From assembly GCA_029379385.1 (NCBI GenBank), contig CM055607.1, forward strand, positions 34,531,235-34,595,234: a DNA stretch of 64,000 nt, given 5' to 3'. Position 1 is the first letter of the stretch, and the number at the start of each line of letters is the position of its first letter. A program made the position numbers and the translations under genes. Below, one piece after another: positions 1 through 12,146 of the stretch. The stretch is from Quillaja saponaria (taxonomy: Eukaryota > Streptophyta > Magnoliopsida > Fabales > Quillajaceae). Below the pieces are notes generated by a model. That model did no database searches and was not told where the DNA came from. It saw only the letters and a list, made by a program, of their open reading frames with translations.

Positions 1-990
1 GAGGGATTTTATGAAAAAGGAGATTAAAACCAATTTTAGCAAATACCCAAATTATATTCTTTTGTTCTTTCATAGGTTTAAGACTGGAATGGTGGATATC
101 TGCCTTCTCTTTTCCAGATCAAATTGAAAACTTGAAAAGCAGAAAAATATAAGAAACTCTTGTGTGTTTCATCTCCGTCCCTTAATTCTTCTTTATATTA
201 CTCGTCTTGGTTTAACTTATAAAATATTTTTTAGTTTAAATTTTGTTATAAAACTTTCCTATAATAGAGATTTTATTTTGTAAATTTTACAAAAAATATT
301 TTAGACTTTTAAAACTAAAATGTGCTAAAAATTAAGGTTAAAAAATTTAATTAAAAAATAGAAAGGACTCCAATAAAATTTAATAATTACGACAAATATA
401 ATTATAATATTTATTAAAATAATATTTTTCATAATTTTAATATTCAATCTCTTTTTTTGAAAAAAATTAAATAATTTTTGTATGTCTCACTTGTTATTTT
501 CTTCCAACTGTATAACTTCTTTGACCACCCCAGTCTATCACGATTTCAGTCAGCTCAACTACCACAACAAGGTCAAGGAAAATTCCTAAATGGTTACTGA
601 CTAATGACTATCAGTGCATTGGTGTGACCATAAGTCATTGACATTGGCAGTCAGATAAAATAAAAATATCTCCAATGCCAATGGTTTGTGAGTCATGACT
701 AATAAATAACTGCCGTTTTTTTTAATGCACAGACTTTAAACAGAAAAGAAAAGGCAGAGCCTAAAGGACGACAGACATCCAGAGTTAATAAAGTTTAGGA
801 AAAAAAAATTCCCTTACAATCAGGGAGATGGTGCACAGAATTTTTTTATGCAGACTTGTAGTTAATCAGAACCCCAACCCAGAAGCAACTCCAGTCCCGA
901 AGCTAAATAATTTATTCAGAGATGGGATGCACAATTGCATCCCCAAATTAATACAGAGGAAAAGTAAAATTGTAAGGCAAAAGGATCAGC
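1..990. other. AT-rich intergenic DNA, no gene seen
   Basis: This stretch lies 3' of the COQ8 gene, which ends at 991 on the minus strand. It is very AT-rich with many short A and T runs, and I see no reading frame that resembles a protein and no repeat with clear ends. The part nearest 990 probably holds the 3' UTR and polyadenylation region of the minus-strand gene. Confidence 0.6.
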
Positions 991-3900
991 CTATTGTGAC
1001 ATTGACCTACTAATTAATACTCCATCTTGTTCTTCACTAAACTGATAATGCTTGTAAACTTCTAGCAATATTTCCCTACATGGTACAACAGCACCAAGCT
1101 TGATGCAAGCCAAAAATGCACCTGAGAGCTTTCTGTGAAGACTGTAGGCCTCATCTGGTGGTGGTGTGACCCTGTGCCTCAGCATTGTAGCCCCGAGGTT
1201 TGTAATGCTTTGAGTAATGTTGGTGCTACGGAAATCATACCCACCAGACTTTGCAAATGGCAATCCCACAACAAAACCAGCTTGGACATGAGCATCTAAC
1301 ATTATCTCTGATTCCGTTCCAGTGAGAAACCCAAGTCTCCTGGACATCTCAATGACTGCGTCTTTATCACCATTTGCACATGCCAGAACCTGATCAGTGT
1401 ACATAAGATGGTAAAGTCTTCAGGAATAACAACTTGAAAAGTTGAACAGCAAGCTAAAGTTGGTCCTTCTCCTTATATAGGATTTCCTACCTCAGTTTAT
1501 CACATTTCTAAAGTTAACCACTGATAGAGAATCACAATAAGAAGTAGGTCGGGAATCATTTTACGACTGTTAATGTCATTCGACCCTCTATCAGATAAAG
1601 TTGAAACTAAAGATCCTTAGTTTGGACCTCTATCAAGGCATTTGGAGAGAAGGTAGAAAAAGATAATCAGGGGCAAAACATTCAAAGCAAGATAACTTAC
1701 CATTCTCAAATAGTTGTCGACAAAACTCTTTGGGTAGTCCCTAGCTGCTCCAAAATCAATGAGATTGATTACTTTTGTGGACTCATCATACAAGAAATTA
1801 CTCCAATTGGGATCAGTCTGCATTGAAAACAATGATAGATGAGATCTTCACTCTGGAAAATAAGAGGGAAAGGCATGATTTTTAATGAAGAAAACTTCCA
1901 AAAGGAGTGTATCAAAGAAAAAGCATGAAGCAGCAATGATGCAAGAAAGTAGAATTCATGCATCAACATAATGTCCCCCATTAAGTGTACAAGACGATCT
2001 TTTACTTTTTCTTAAGTCAGGGACCTGGCATTCAATATATAAATGAGTATAACTGGCCACCTAAGACCAGACCTTGGCTTTTTAACATGATTGAAAGTTA
2101 ACTAATTCAGCTGGTCCCCGTGAAAGTTTAGATTATTGCCATACCAAAATTCAGCTGGTTAAGTGTTCCACCCAGGTTGTGAACATCTCTAATTAACTCA
2201 GCTCCCAGTTCTAAGACAAGCCTACCAAAACTCCATCTTCTAATCAAGTTGGCAATAGAAGCCATCCATTTGTGACAATTGATTGGCACCTTATTTGGTT
2301 GAATACTTATCTTATAAGATCAAGAAAGGAGGAAGGAAAAAAATTGGAGTCTTCACAAGGTAAAGAAGTAGAACTGAAGTTTCTGGCAAAATTTGGCAAG
2401 TGATAAAGAATAGAAAAGGCCAGACAAACTTAGGGCAAACAGATGAATAAAAGTTGCCCAAAAGTTCCAGCATAAATATAGATGCAAACCTAAGTCAGAG
2501 CTTATGGTAACCAACACGTCCTAATATGTAGGTTTTTATTTGATTTTTTTTTATTTTTTTTATGCTAAGCAACATAGATAACTGTCTTTCATGTCAGCCA
2601 TAACCTTCCTGCATCCCTCTTTAAATGGATGTCCTCCATCAAGTAACCTCTACTGCCAAGCTGGAACTCATCAAGCAATTTCCATTCTTGCTCAATGCTT
2701 GGGTGGAGTTGAAAACAGATTGCACCCGGACATGCTGGAGGGAGCTCTGGCAGATCTCCCCATCAAGGTCCCATCTCTGACTCCCAATGACTACAGGGTT
2801 TGCTCTCCCATAGTCCATACTCTCTTCATTAAGCCAAAGGAAAGGAACTTATACTCCCAGCTCCTTCCAGCAAGAGGTATGTGGATATAAACCACAATCA
2901 GAAATAGCAGTATAAAATAAGACCATTTTACTTCCTCCTATCTTAAATAGGTTCACAAGCCTCTCATCCTAAAAGTTTGGAAGTGAAACAGCTGAGGTAA
3001 TTGGAGAACAGTATCCCATAATCTGTTACAATTTCACTTAAGATTTGGCAGCACTAGATATTTATGTGAATTGACAACAACTGAATTCTTGGCTAAGTGA
3101 ATTTCATAGTCCCAGAAAATTAAGAACAGAGGTGGGAGGAAGAAATAATTAAAAGCCGATAGAAACACACACAAACAAAACCTGCCTGCATAAATTGGAA
3201 GACAAATAACTCCACCAAAGTGAGTTCCAGCAGCTTTTTCCCAACATAATTACGTGTTTCGTGGTTCAGTAATGCCACTTTGTCAATTGGAATTCCTGTT
3301 GCAAGGGAAAACCATCTCTTGTTCATGCAGTTGACAAATATCCAACCTTTGGAGATATAGTAAGTTTTCAATGCATTTCTTGATTAAAATATGACAGAAT
3401 AACAGCAAACTATGTGAACATGAACTTCATTCCCCTAAACTGTTGTTATGATTCTTTAATTTCTTTATTCTGAAAAATTTTTAAAATCATTTTTATCATT
3501 TTATAATCATTTCTTTATTCCCCTAAACTCCAATCGGTATATTCATTCGATTCAACACTTGTTTTGTAGAATTAAAAAATCATTTTTATCATTTTATAAT
3601 TGCAAAGCTAAAAATGTAGACTTTAACATAACTTGAAAAAAGGAATCTTACTAATTTTGAATATGTATTTTGCATTCTCGTTACTTTTTTGGGGGTACAT
3701 TCAGTTCTCATAAATTATATCATTTGGTTTGTACAATTTAGTTAAAAATATGTTTTCATAATTTTGTTTATTCTACAACACAATCTTCTTTTACTTTTGG
3801 GTTTCAAGAAATTCAAAGCAAAGGCCAGGACCCTGGATTAACTACTTCTGAGACAAAATAGCTGTGACTCATGAGTCATGACTACATATAAGTGAAAAGA

Positions 3901-6900
3901 AATAGATTAGCAAGATAGAAGCATCCATATTGCACCACTTATAAGAAGTTTTTCTTTTAAGCCAATCATTATCTCTTACCCATCTGGAAAATTCACATGG
4001 AAAGTGTTTTTTAAATCCAAAAACTTATTAAGCAAGGGAGTGATAGAAAGGATGTATGCTGATTACCAGAAACAAGTTCAGTCGTCAACACTCTTTTGCT
4101 TGAAATATCATCCACAACAATGGGAACATAAAATCCTTCTGTGCCATCAAGCAGATCACGAAACCGCTTCTGATTTGCTGCTTCCAATTCATAGTCACAC
4201 TCACGAGATAATTCTTCCTTGGCCACCTACAAAAATTATAGTCACATAAGCACGCAACTGAACACATGAATACATATATTTCTCCTTTACTTTTGAGATA
4301 TCCTTTTCCCTGCTATTGGTAGACAGTCACTTTCAACATCCTCCACAAATGAACTTTTAAGATTTATCCAGCACTAAACTGCTCAATGCGTTAGGTGGAA
4401 CAGCATGAATTTGAAAGAAATATAAGTATATAGAGATACAAAGCTAGCCTAAGAAAGTGGCACAAATCTGTATGTAGATCAAACAAAAGACTGAAATATG
4501 GATTTGTTGCTAACTTTAATTCTGTAGGTTGAAGGCTATCAATTTTCTCACCACAAAAAAATATAGTATATGAACTATTAAAATGCACAATTGCATGCCT
4601 ATATGAGTGCTATGAGATTTACATACCTTCATAGCTCTGTCAAGATAAAGTCCTTTTGGAATTAGATTTGTGCCCTGCAATAGAAGGTTTACATTCTTAA
4701 TATCACCTGTCAATGCTATCTGCAACACCAGGATACTGAATTTTCATTGCGACTGCCATGCCATCCTTTGTAACAGCTTTATGCACCTGTCCACATCACC
4801 CAAACCGAATATCTGTTAGGCCAAGCTAAGCAACAGAGTGTAAACATGGAAGGGTAGCACAATTGGATAAGACTTGCATATGTGAATATGTGATTATAAT
4901 GCCTTTTACACAAAGATAATTTGCAAAGAAAGAAACAATTGCAAGTACTGTGATTCCAAACATTAACCTTGGAACTAACTCATGTAAGCATTCATATATC
5001 CAGAAAAGGATTCTACTATTCACCATCAAAACAAGCAAATAGCCAAAGACCGAAAGTTATTGTAGGAATGCACATATATTTTTTGGCTTCACAGCCTCAG
5101 TCCAAGTCAAATGGTACCTTCACTGCCTCTAAGAACAATGGTGAAGGGTAAAAAATTTTAGGTTTCAACATTTTTCAGGCACATGTCAATCTCAAATATA
5201 AAGAATGACTTCAGGATTTCAAAGATACTTTGTAGATAATAGTGAATCTGTATTAAACTGATATTATATTGTAATAGCATCATTGCGATGCTTCACAGTT
5301 CACATTGCAGCTTAACAAAAGCTTGGAAAGATGAAATGGCGATGATGATAACACACATTTAACTTGCATTTCCCAAAACAAGCATAGAATGAATAGCATG
5401 GATATGGTTATATCATCATGTATCACCTGGCCAATACTTGCAGCAGCCAAAGGTTCATAGTCAAAACTAGTTAATTTTGATGACCAGCCAGGACCTAACT
5501 CAGTATCTAAAACTTCATTGAGCTGGCTCCTTGGCATCACATCTGCACCTTGACGGACAACATCCAGAGCAGCCAATATCTACAGACAAAAAATAAAGAC
5601 TTCATGTTAGGCAACAAAAACATAAGCATAAGGAAGTAAATCAAACGCTCTGTACTGATTCCAGCAGTCAACTTCCAATCCACAATTGGGCAGAAAAAAA
5701 CATAGTACTAAAGACAATATCAACGAAGGTGATGATGATCAAAATCCCCATTCTTAAATTGTCCCCAGAAGCCTAATATAGATAGTAATATATACACAAT
5801 GAATTTTTCATCCACTTTTTGATTTTCTATTTCTACATTGCCCCGTGTATATCTGTCATTCACATAATCAAAATGTGTCACAATTTATTTATTTTTCCTT
5901 CCATGCATGTGACTAAGCAATTACTCAGTTGTTCTGTTATAAAATTTTTGCACATTCCCTTCTTGTTGAATCTTGGTCTTGGAAGACAAGAATTCATTCT
6001 CAAAAAATTGCTGGCATTTTCTGAAGGTATTTACCTTGTACTATATCAAAGGTTTTCAATCTGAGGTTCATCTCAAATTGCTAACACTTGACATTCAATT
6101 CTGTATTTTTAACAAGTCAAACCATATCTTATAATCATTATCAACAACATGCCTCTTCATTAGAAAAACTCGTTTTCCATGGTACTGATTAGCTTTGTCT
6201 GATAAAGTCAAATACTCAAATACATAGAGCAAATATAACAGTACCGGAGCAGGTATAAGTGATTCATCCTGTATACTCAACATCTGCCCAATTTTGAGTG
6301 CTGCTCCACGCATTCTACATAGCGTAAGAGCTATACGTTCTGCATTTTTTTCAGATAAGAATGGGGAAAGTGCAGATTGATTTTCTTGTGAATCGGTTTG
6401 GCCAAAAACAAGCCTCTTGGCAGATTCCTGAACTGTTCCCCAGGCAAGACCAAATCCAAGGCCAGCAAACCTATGATAAATATGAATTTTTTGAGTTGGG
6501 AATAAAAAGTAATTGGTAAAATAAAAAAATGTTAGTCCAGAGGACCAAAAACCATAGTTCTCAAATCGTGAACAAAATCCTATTTTTGTGATTCGTGATT
6601 AGTATGATCATTTGATTCAGTTCATTTTAAAAAAATGCATAAAATAATAAATAAACACGTTAAGAACAAAATATATTAGAAAGTAATTCATCTTGGCACA
6701 TAATAACAATGATATGATAGCTGATCACGTCATAAGAACAAAATATAATTTCGATAACTAAAATTCTTTGGCCATCTCACAAGTTTACCAATATAAACAC
6801 CTTTAGCAAGTGTTATATATCTAAAAGTCAACAGAACATAAAACATATAAGATAAGTATAGATAACCACCAAAATGAAGCAAAAATATCATCAACGAAGT

Positions 6901-8484
6901 GACATGATTTGTAGATTTTGAAGGATAGGTAATAGCAAAGAAGTTTTGGAGGCTAATAATAAGTATTTCTTTTTTAAAAAAATTAAATACGTGTTAAATG
7001 TGATTTTAGGTCTTTGAGATCCACAAAACCCAATCCGTCCAAGTTGGATAATCAACCCTAGCAAATCGGTAGTGCACTAAATCAAATCAAATTGTGAATT
7101 GTCCGATTATGATGACAATGCCAAACAATGAGGGATAGATATCAACCATAAATCTGAACTAGATTAAAATGAAGACAAGCAATTCAGTTGTTTACAGAAA
7201 AAAAGTGTGATGACTAAGTTAAGTCAGGTTACATCTGGAGTCTCATGAAGTTTTAGTAGGCTAATCTTTGGGCTGACCTAAAGAAACAGGACTTGCTGAT
7301 TAATCCAGATTACACCCTTTAAGAAATTTCCAAATCCATTTGCATGTAAGTGTATTCTTAGAACCTATAAACCTACTTCAGGAATAAATTAGTGTCATAG
7401 TAGTCACCTTAATATATTTTTTATATATTAGTAGATATCTAATACAATCTTCTTCTAGGTATTTTCCCGATAAGCCATAATGGCATAACCAGTTAGAATT
7501 GAAGGGGCAAAACAACGAAGGGCACTTAGGATGTCTTACAGGGAAGTATGCACAGGTTTACTTAGAAAAATTTACCCTATCTAGGACATACACAATGGGG
7601 TCCTTAGTTGCAGTTGAGTAGTTACTGTAGATTCCAGAGAACAATGACCCTCAATTACTTAAGTGACATATGCCAGGAGCATGTAAAAACATAATATATT
7701 ATTGTCAGAAATCTGTTGAAAACATTTGGAATAGAAGATATAATTATGACTAGAATCAAACGTTCTCATTCACAGTTTTTGGTCCTTAATTAAAAACGAA
7801 AAGAAGACTCTTGATAAAAAATATATATATAAATCATTTCAGATTATGGCCCATTCAGATAAACAATCAAGCATGGAGAAAATGACAAATTACTAGTCAC
7901 AAACAGACTGACCCAATAGCTCTGGAGAACGAGTTAGAAGGAACTCTCCTCTCTCTCTGCTTCCGCCTCTTCAATGGCGGTGAAATTGTCGCATCCCCAA
8001 TCAACCCTCCATCAGCATTAACTGTTCCACCCGAACTCTGGGCCTTAACTTCCTTCACTGCAAAATCAACTTTGCTATCATCTACACTTTCTCGAGTAGA
8101 ACAAACACTTGCCTCAGCTTCTCTGGAATTCGTCATCTGGGACTCACCCACATCATTACCAACATTGTCATTTTTAACTTCCGATGAGTAATCACCAAGA
8201 CTGTCATTGTATTTTATTTCCGAGGCATCAGTAGCGTGACTGAAATAAACAACGGAATCATTAACAACTCCAGAAGAGCTAGGGTTTCTAAATTCGCGAA
8301 CTTTCCCTTTTGTGAGGCCGGAAAGGTCTGTGGCAGAAACCAGAGCTTTCTTCACAGACGAAGTGATTAAAGTTTCGAAATCTAGAATTTTATCAGATTC
8401 AAAAGGTGGAGAGCGTTTGACGAATTCCTTGGCAACTAGAGAGAGGCCATTGATGATCCTATTGATTTCCTTAAACGAACCCAT
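991..8484 (-). CDS. COQ8: COQ8/ABC1-type atypical protein kinase (UbiB family), mitochondrial
   Basis: UbiB/ADCK-family atypical kinase-ATPase that supports the ubiquinone-biosynthesis complex at the inner mitochondrial membrane; the match is to Arabidopsis ABC1 (At4g01660, from memory). Coding exons, minus strand: 8484-7913, 6470-6245, 5579-5427, 4786-4627, 4226-4067, 3295-3186, 1817-1701, 1389-991, giving about 631 aa against about 620 in the family. Hallmarks in order: the KxGQ motif ([13 protein letters not shown], near residue 245), the Ala-rich loop ([10 protein letters not shown]), the VAMKIQYPG lysine strand, the ExD region (RECDYELEA) and the metal-binding DFG (LIDFGAARD, about residue 481). 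Exon 4786-4627 is 160 nt, one base more than needed: an extra G near 4706 breaks the frame. The intron 3185-1818 starts with GC, not GT. Residues 1-190 are poorly conserved and hold the targeting region. Start chosen as the first ATG of the long first exon. Confidence 0.9.
2598..2876 (+). other. Exon-like open segment inside a COQ8 intron, antisense to COQ8
   Basis: Within the 1.37-kb GC-AG intron, the opposite strand carries a 279-nt segment that is open throughout and bounded by a good acceptor (TTCATGTCAG before 2598) and a good donor (GTATGTGG from 2877). It starts and ends in the same phase, so it could be spliced in without changing frame. The translation is protein-like (…[15 protein letters not shown]… and …[15 protein letters not shown]…) rather than low-complexity, but I do not recognise the family. 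It could be a captured exon of another gene or a chance ORF. No neighbouring exons are visible. Confidence 0.3.
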
Positions 8485-10124
8485 TTTACTGTTCTGTGCA
8501 AATGTGAGACTTCGATCGTAGAAAAAAAAATCGCAAATTGTTCTTCTTCTTCGGGCTCTGTGTCTTGGCCTTAATGCCTTTGCCTACTTTCCGGGAATCG
8601 GAGAGAAAATTTGAGCCTAGAAAATTTGGTGCTTGAATTGAAAATCTTGTGTCCGAACATGACTACGTGGGATTTGTTCCTTCCATGAAACGGGGAAGTG
8701 GGAAGTGGTAAAGGCAATGTAGGTCGGCTTGTTAAAGAAAAAAAATAAAAATAAGAAGTAGTATGACAATTATTGGGCCTGATCTACTTGCTAAATGGCA
8801 CTAGGCCCATATTTGTTTTGGGCCAAAAGCGAATCCAAAATTTATAAATTTATAGGCTTTGATATCTACTTATTCCTTTCCAGGCCTGTGGGTTCTTAGA
8901 ACTACAGAACACAACTTAATCTCTATATGATCTCGAATAAAAGCTGGATTATGCCTTCTTTAATAGTGGCATTCTCCTTTTATTTAATTTATTTTGGCCA
9001 AAGAAATAGTGGGATTCGTACTGAATGAATAAGCATCTCGTTCTCATTCCTTCAGACAGAATATTTTTTTTCCAAACCTCTACTACTGTCACATCCTAGT
9101 TCCTAGTTTTGGGAAGGCTGAGACTTGACAGTGACGTTGTCAAGTGCCATCACGGTGCTAATCAAGCGAAAAATTAGAGTTTGAGGAAACATCCCGTAAC
9201 AACTATCATGATGGCTGCTGGATCAACCAGCAACTCAGTGGAATCGATCATCTAGCTTCTAACTGTTGATCATGTCTCAAAAGTGATTTTAATATATTAT
9301 CATATAATTGAGGTAGATAATAGCAATGATATATATGCTCATATATATTCCTTCTTCAAAAAGAATAAATAAACCCCATTTGCCTAGATTATCTCCCCCT
9401 TTTTCCCTTTGCTCTGCAGATTCCAATCCAATTGAAGCTGCTTCCAATCCCCTGACAATATGTGAATAAAATTGAGAAAAAAAATAAGAAGATAGCTTCC
9501 CATTTTCTTGTTTTATGCCCCAGCATTAATTCTACTTTTATCAAAGTGGTATCAATAAGGATAAAAGGTGGCCAACCTGCATTGGATCATAAAATATATA
9601 TTATAACCTGTCCTACACTAGGTTGATATAAATACTTTCTGGTAGAATAGAGAGAAATCAAGGACACAGAAAATGATAAATTAACAGAGATAATTAAAGG
9701 AGAAAGAATGGCAGATTACTTTAATAAATTGGAAATCTACCAATTGAAAGATAAAGGATGCTCACCACCTCAGATTTTCTAAGCGTCACCTCACCTCACA
9801 CATTCCGCTATATTATATGCATATAAATAGCTAAATAAGGCCTGTGAGCTTAGCTATATAGTTCAGAGCTGTTATATTCAGTCGAACACTCCAAGGTACT
9901 ATATTTTAGTTTCGAAGTCTATTATTGTCCTCTACACAGTTTCTTCCCAGTATTTTGTAACAGTTTATACGGAATAGATTGGATAGCATATTGCTTTGCT
10001 TTCATCTTTACTACGTGTCGATATTGCTAAACTTATTATCTTGTCCTTTTCAAACTAGCTGGATATTCCTCTGAGTAAATCTGAAGTGCTGGTACCTTGT
10101 TTTGCAGAGTAAAAGTTCTTGAAG
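8485..10124. promoter_or_regulatory. Divergent promoter region between COQ8 and the HAD gene
   Basis: 1.6 kb separates the two divergent start codons. Near COQ8 there are TGGGCC/GGCCCA-type motifs (GGGCCTGATC at about 8776, AGGCCCATAT at about 8803, TTTGGGCCAA at about 8817), which resemble plant site II elements of housekeeping promoters. Near the HAD gene a TATA box (ATATAAATAG, 9821-9830) lies about 300 bp upstream of the ATG. The transcript there probably has a leader intron, from CCAAG^GTACT near 9895 to TTTGCAG at about 10106. No other coding sequence was seen. Confidence 0.5.
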
Positions 10125-11615
10125 ATGGAAGCAGCTGGGAGGTCCAATGGAGTCAATTATGATTGCCTGCTTTTTGGTATGCTAGGTTCAGCTTAATCAA
10201 TCCATTTTGCTTATATGTTTCATCAGAAAAGGCTGTTGATTACCCTATTGCTTGCTACCACTTGCTGTAATCAATTCACAGATATGAATGACACCCTCTA
10301 CCCATTGAGTTCAGGTCTCAATCTGGCATGCAGAAACAACATAATAGGTAAGATTCTGAACCATGATCAGTGTCACGGTGGTTATTATATGTTAAAAAGT
10401 TACAAACTTTGAGCAACATTTTCTTGCAGAGTATATGTTGGAACACTTGGATATTGAAGAAAGTGAAGTACCAAGGATGTGCCTGGAATTGTATAGAGAA
10501 TATGGAACAACAATGACTGGACTGAAGGTAAAACAGAATTGGAATTATGTTCTGCTTCCTCCTCATCCTACTAATCTTCTGAAATCATGCAGTGTTCATT
10601 ACCAATATATCTATGAACTCTAAGCTCCAGTTTCTACTTGTCAGGCTCTTGGTTATGAATTTGATAACGATGAGTTTCATGCTTATGTTCATGGAAGATT
10701 ACCCTACGAGAAATTGAAGCCTGATCCAGTATTGAGGAACCTTCTCCTTTCCATGCCTCAGCGTAAAATAGTATGTCAGAGATGGTACTTTTTTCAGATT
10801 AATGTTCATCTAAGAGCATTTCATGCATGTGTTGATAGTTCTAAGACTTAAGGTTTTTGCAGATCTTTACCAATGCAGATCACACGCATGCAGTTCAAGT
10901 TCTCAACAAGTTGGGTCTGGAAGATTGTTTTGAAGGCATCATATGCTTTGAAACACTGAACCCTCCTGAACAAGTTGATTACTTGGATGTAGTGGAAGAT
11001 TTAACAGTCACTGAATGTCTCAGCTCCAAGAGAGGAATCCTCTGCAAACCATCTGTGGAAGCAATGGAAGCTGCTATTAGGATTGCCAATGTTGACCCCA
11101 AGAAAACAGTAAGACTGAGTGTTTACCTGACAAAGTGACACTTTTGAAGATTTCATCCTTTCATGTATGTATTTGTTCTTATCCTTCAACCCCATAGAAT
11201 CTTTGAATTGATTTCACAAAGATTCTTCTTCTCGCTTTCGCAGATTTTCTTTGATGACAGTACTCGAAACATCGCAAGCGGAAAAGCAGCTGGGCTCCAT
11301 ACAGTTATCGTAAGCCATAATTTGCCTTGTATAAAAACAGATTCATCCATATATCTAGGGGGAAAGATCATGTTGTAAAATATAGCTGAATTTAAAATAT
11401 AAAAAAATTTCATATCTCCAATAATGTTCGAATCTAATGCAAGAGAACATACTTGTCAGGTGGGAAGCTCAGTACTGGTGCCTGGTGCAGACCATGCCCT
11501 AAGTAGCATATACAATATAAAGGAAGCATTGCCTGAAATATGGGAAGTTGAAGAAGGCGAGCAACTCGAGCAAGTTATCCAGACCTCTGCAGTTAAAACT
11601 GTGGTCCTTGCATAG
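10125..11615 (+). CDS. HAD-superfamily hydrolase, pyrimidine 5'-nucleotidase (SDT1-like)
   Basis: Exons 10125-10176, 10282-10347, 10430-10527, 10645-10770, 10863-11108, 11244-11309 and 11460-11615 join in frame to 269 aa, the normal size for the plant SDT1/C24B11.05-like family (Arabidopsis At3g62040 and At5g59480 are relatives, from memory). Relatives dephosphorylate small phosphometabolites, probably pyrimidine nucleotides, in the cytosol. HAD motifs: motif I at residues 18-22, motif II in IIFTNADHTHA, motif III lysine in ILCKPS, motif IV in IFFDDSTRN. The cap region includes LEDCFEGIICFETLNP. The oddity is motif I: family members have FDxDDTLYP, but this gene reads FDMNDTLYP, so the second Asp, the general acid/base, is Asn20 (AAT, 10287-10289). 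The nucleophile Asp18 is kept, assembled across the first intron. All introns have GT-AG ends. Confidence 0.9.
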
Positions 11616-12146
11616 ATTTTACTTCAACAGTACATGAGCCAACAGAATACAGGCTCACAGGAGGAACAGAATCATGACTATCAATGTTAGCTGAGTTGGC
11701 AAAACATATTACGGTTCCAGGTGCTCCAAAAAATGATAGTGCATTATGTTATGTATTAAATTGAATGCAAATAGCCGGTAGTTACTTATAATGCAAGCAG
11801 CAGAAATTTATAAAATGAGGAGAAATTATTATATTTGAATGGGTTTGTAAGTTGGGTCTAGTACATGTGATCCAAAGTGTTATCCATCCTAACAAAAGCC
11901 TCTGATAGTAGCTGATAGAATGACACCCAGATTGTTTCCTTAGCTAAAAGGAAAGGTGATTTAACAAACTTGAGTCATGACCACTACATATATCCACTAA
12001 GGATCCACCCATCCCCCACCCTCAGCACCCTAGGAAAAAGGGGGAAAAAAAAAAAAAAAAAAAACAAATTGAAGATTGAAAATTGTGATTGACAAATCAG
12101 TAAGACTATCTTTTGCCAGCCTCCTTGCAATTGCTAAATGGAAGGA
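11616..12146. other. Convergent 3' region, no gene seen
   Basis: The HAD gene (+) and the cyclophilin gene (-) converge here, so this holds both 3' UTRs. An A-rich run (AAAAAGGGGG followed by about 20 A, roughly 12034-12063) is the only notable sequence feature. No further reading frame is supported. Confidence 0.55.

Noticed and set aside
4675..4710. A 32-nt mini-intron (GTGATATT…TTGCAG) that would avoid the COQ8 frameshift
   Set aside because: Far below the minimum plant intron length, and it would remove the conserved DIKNV segment.
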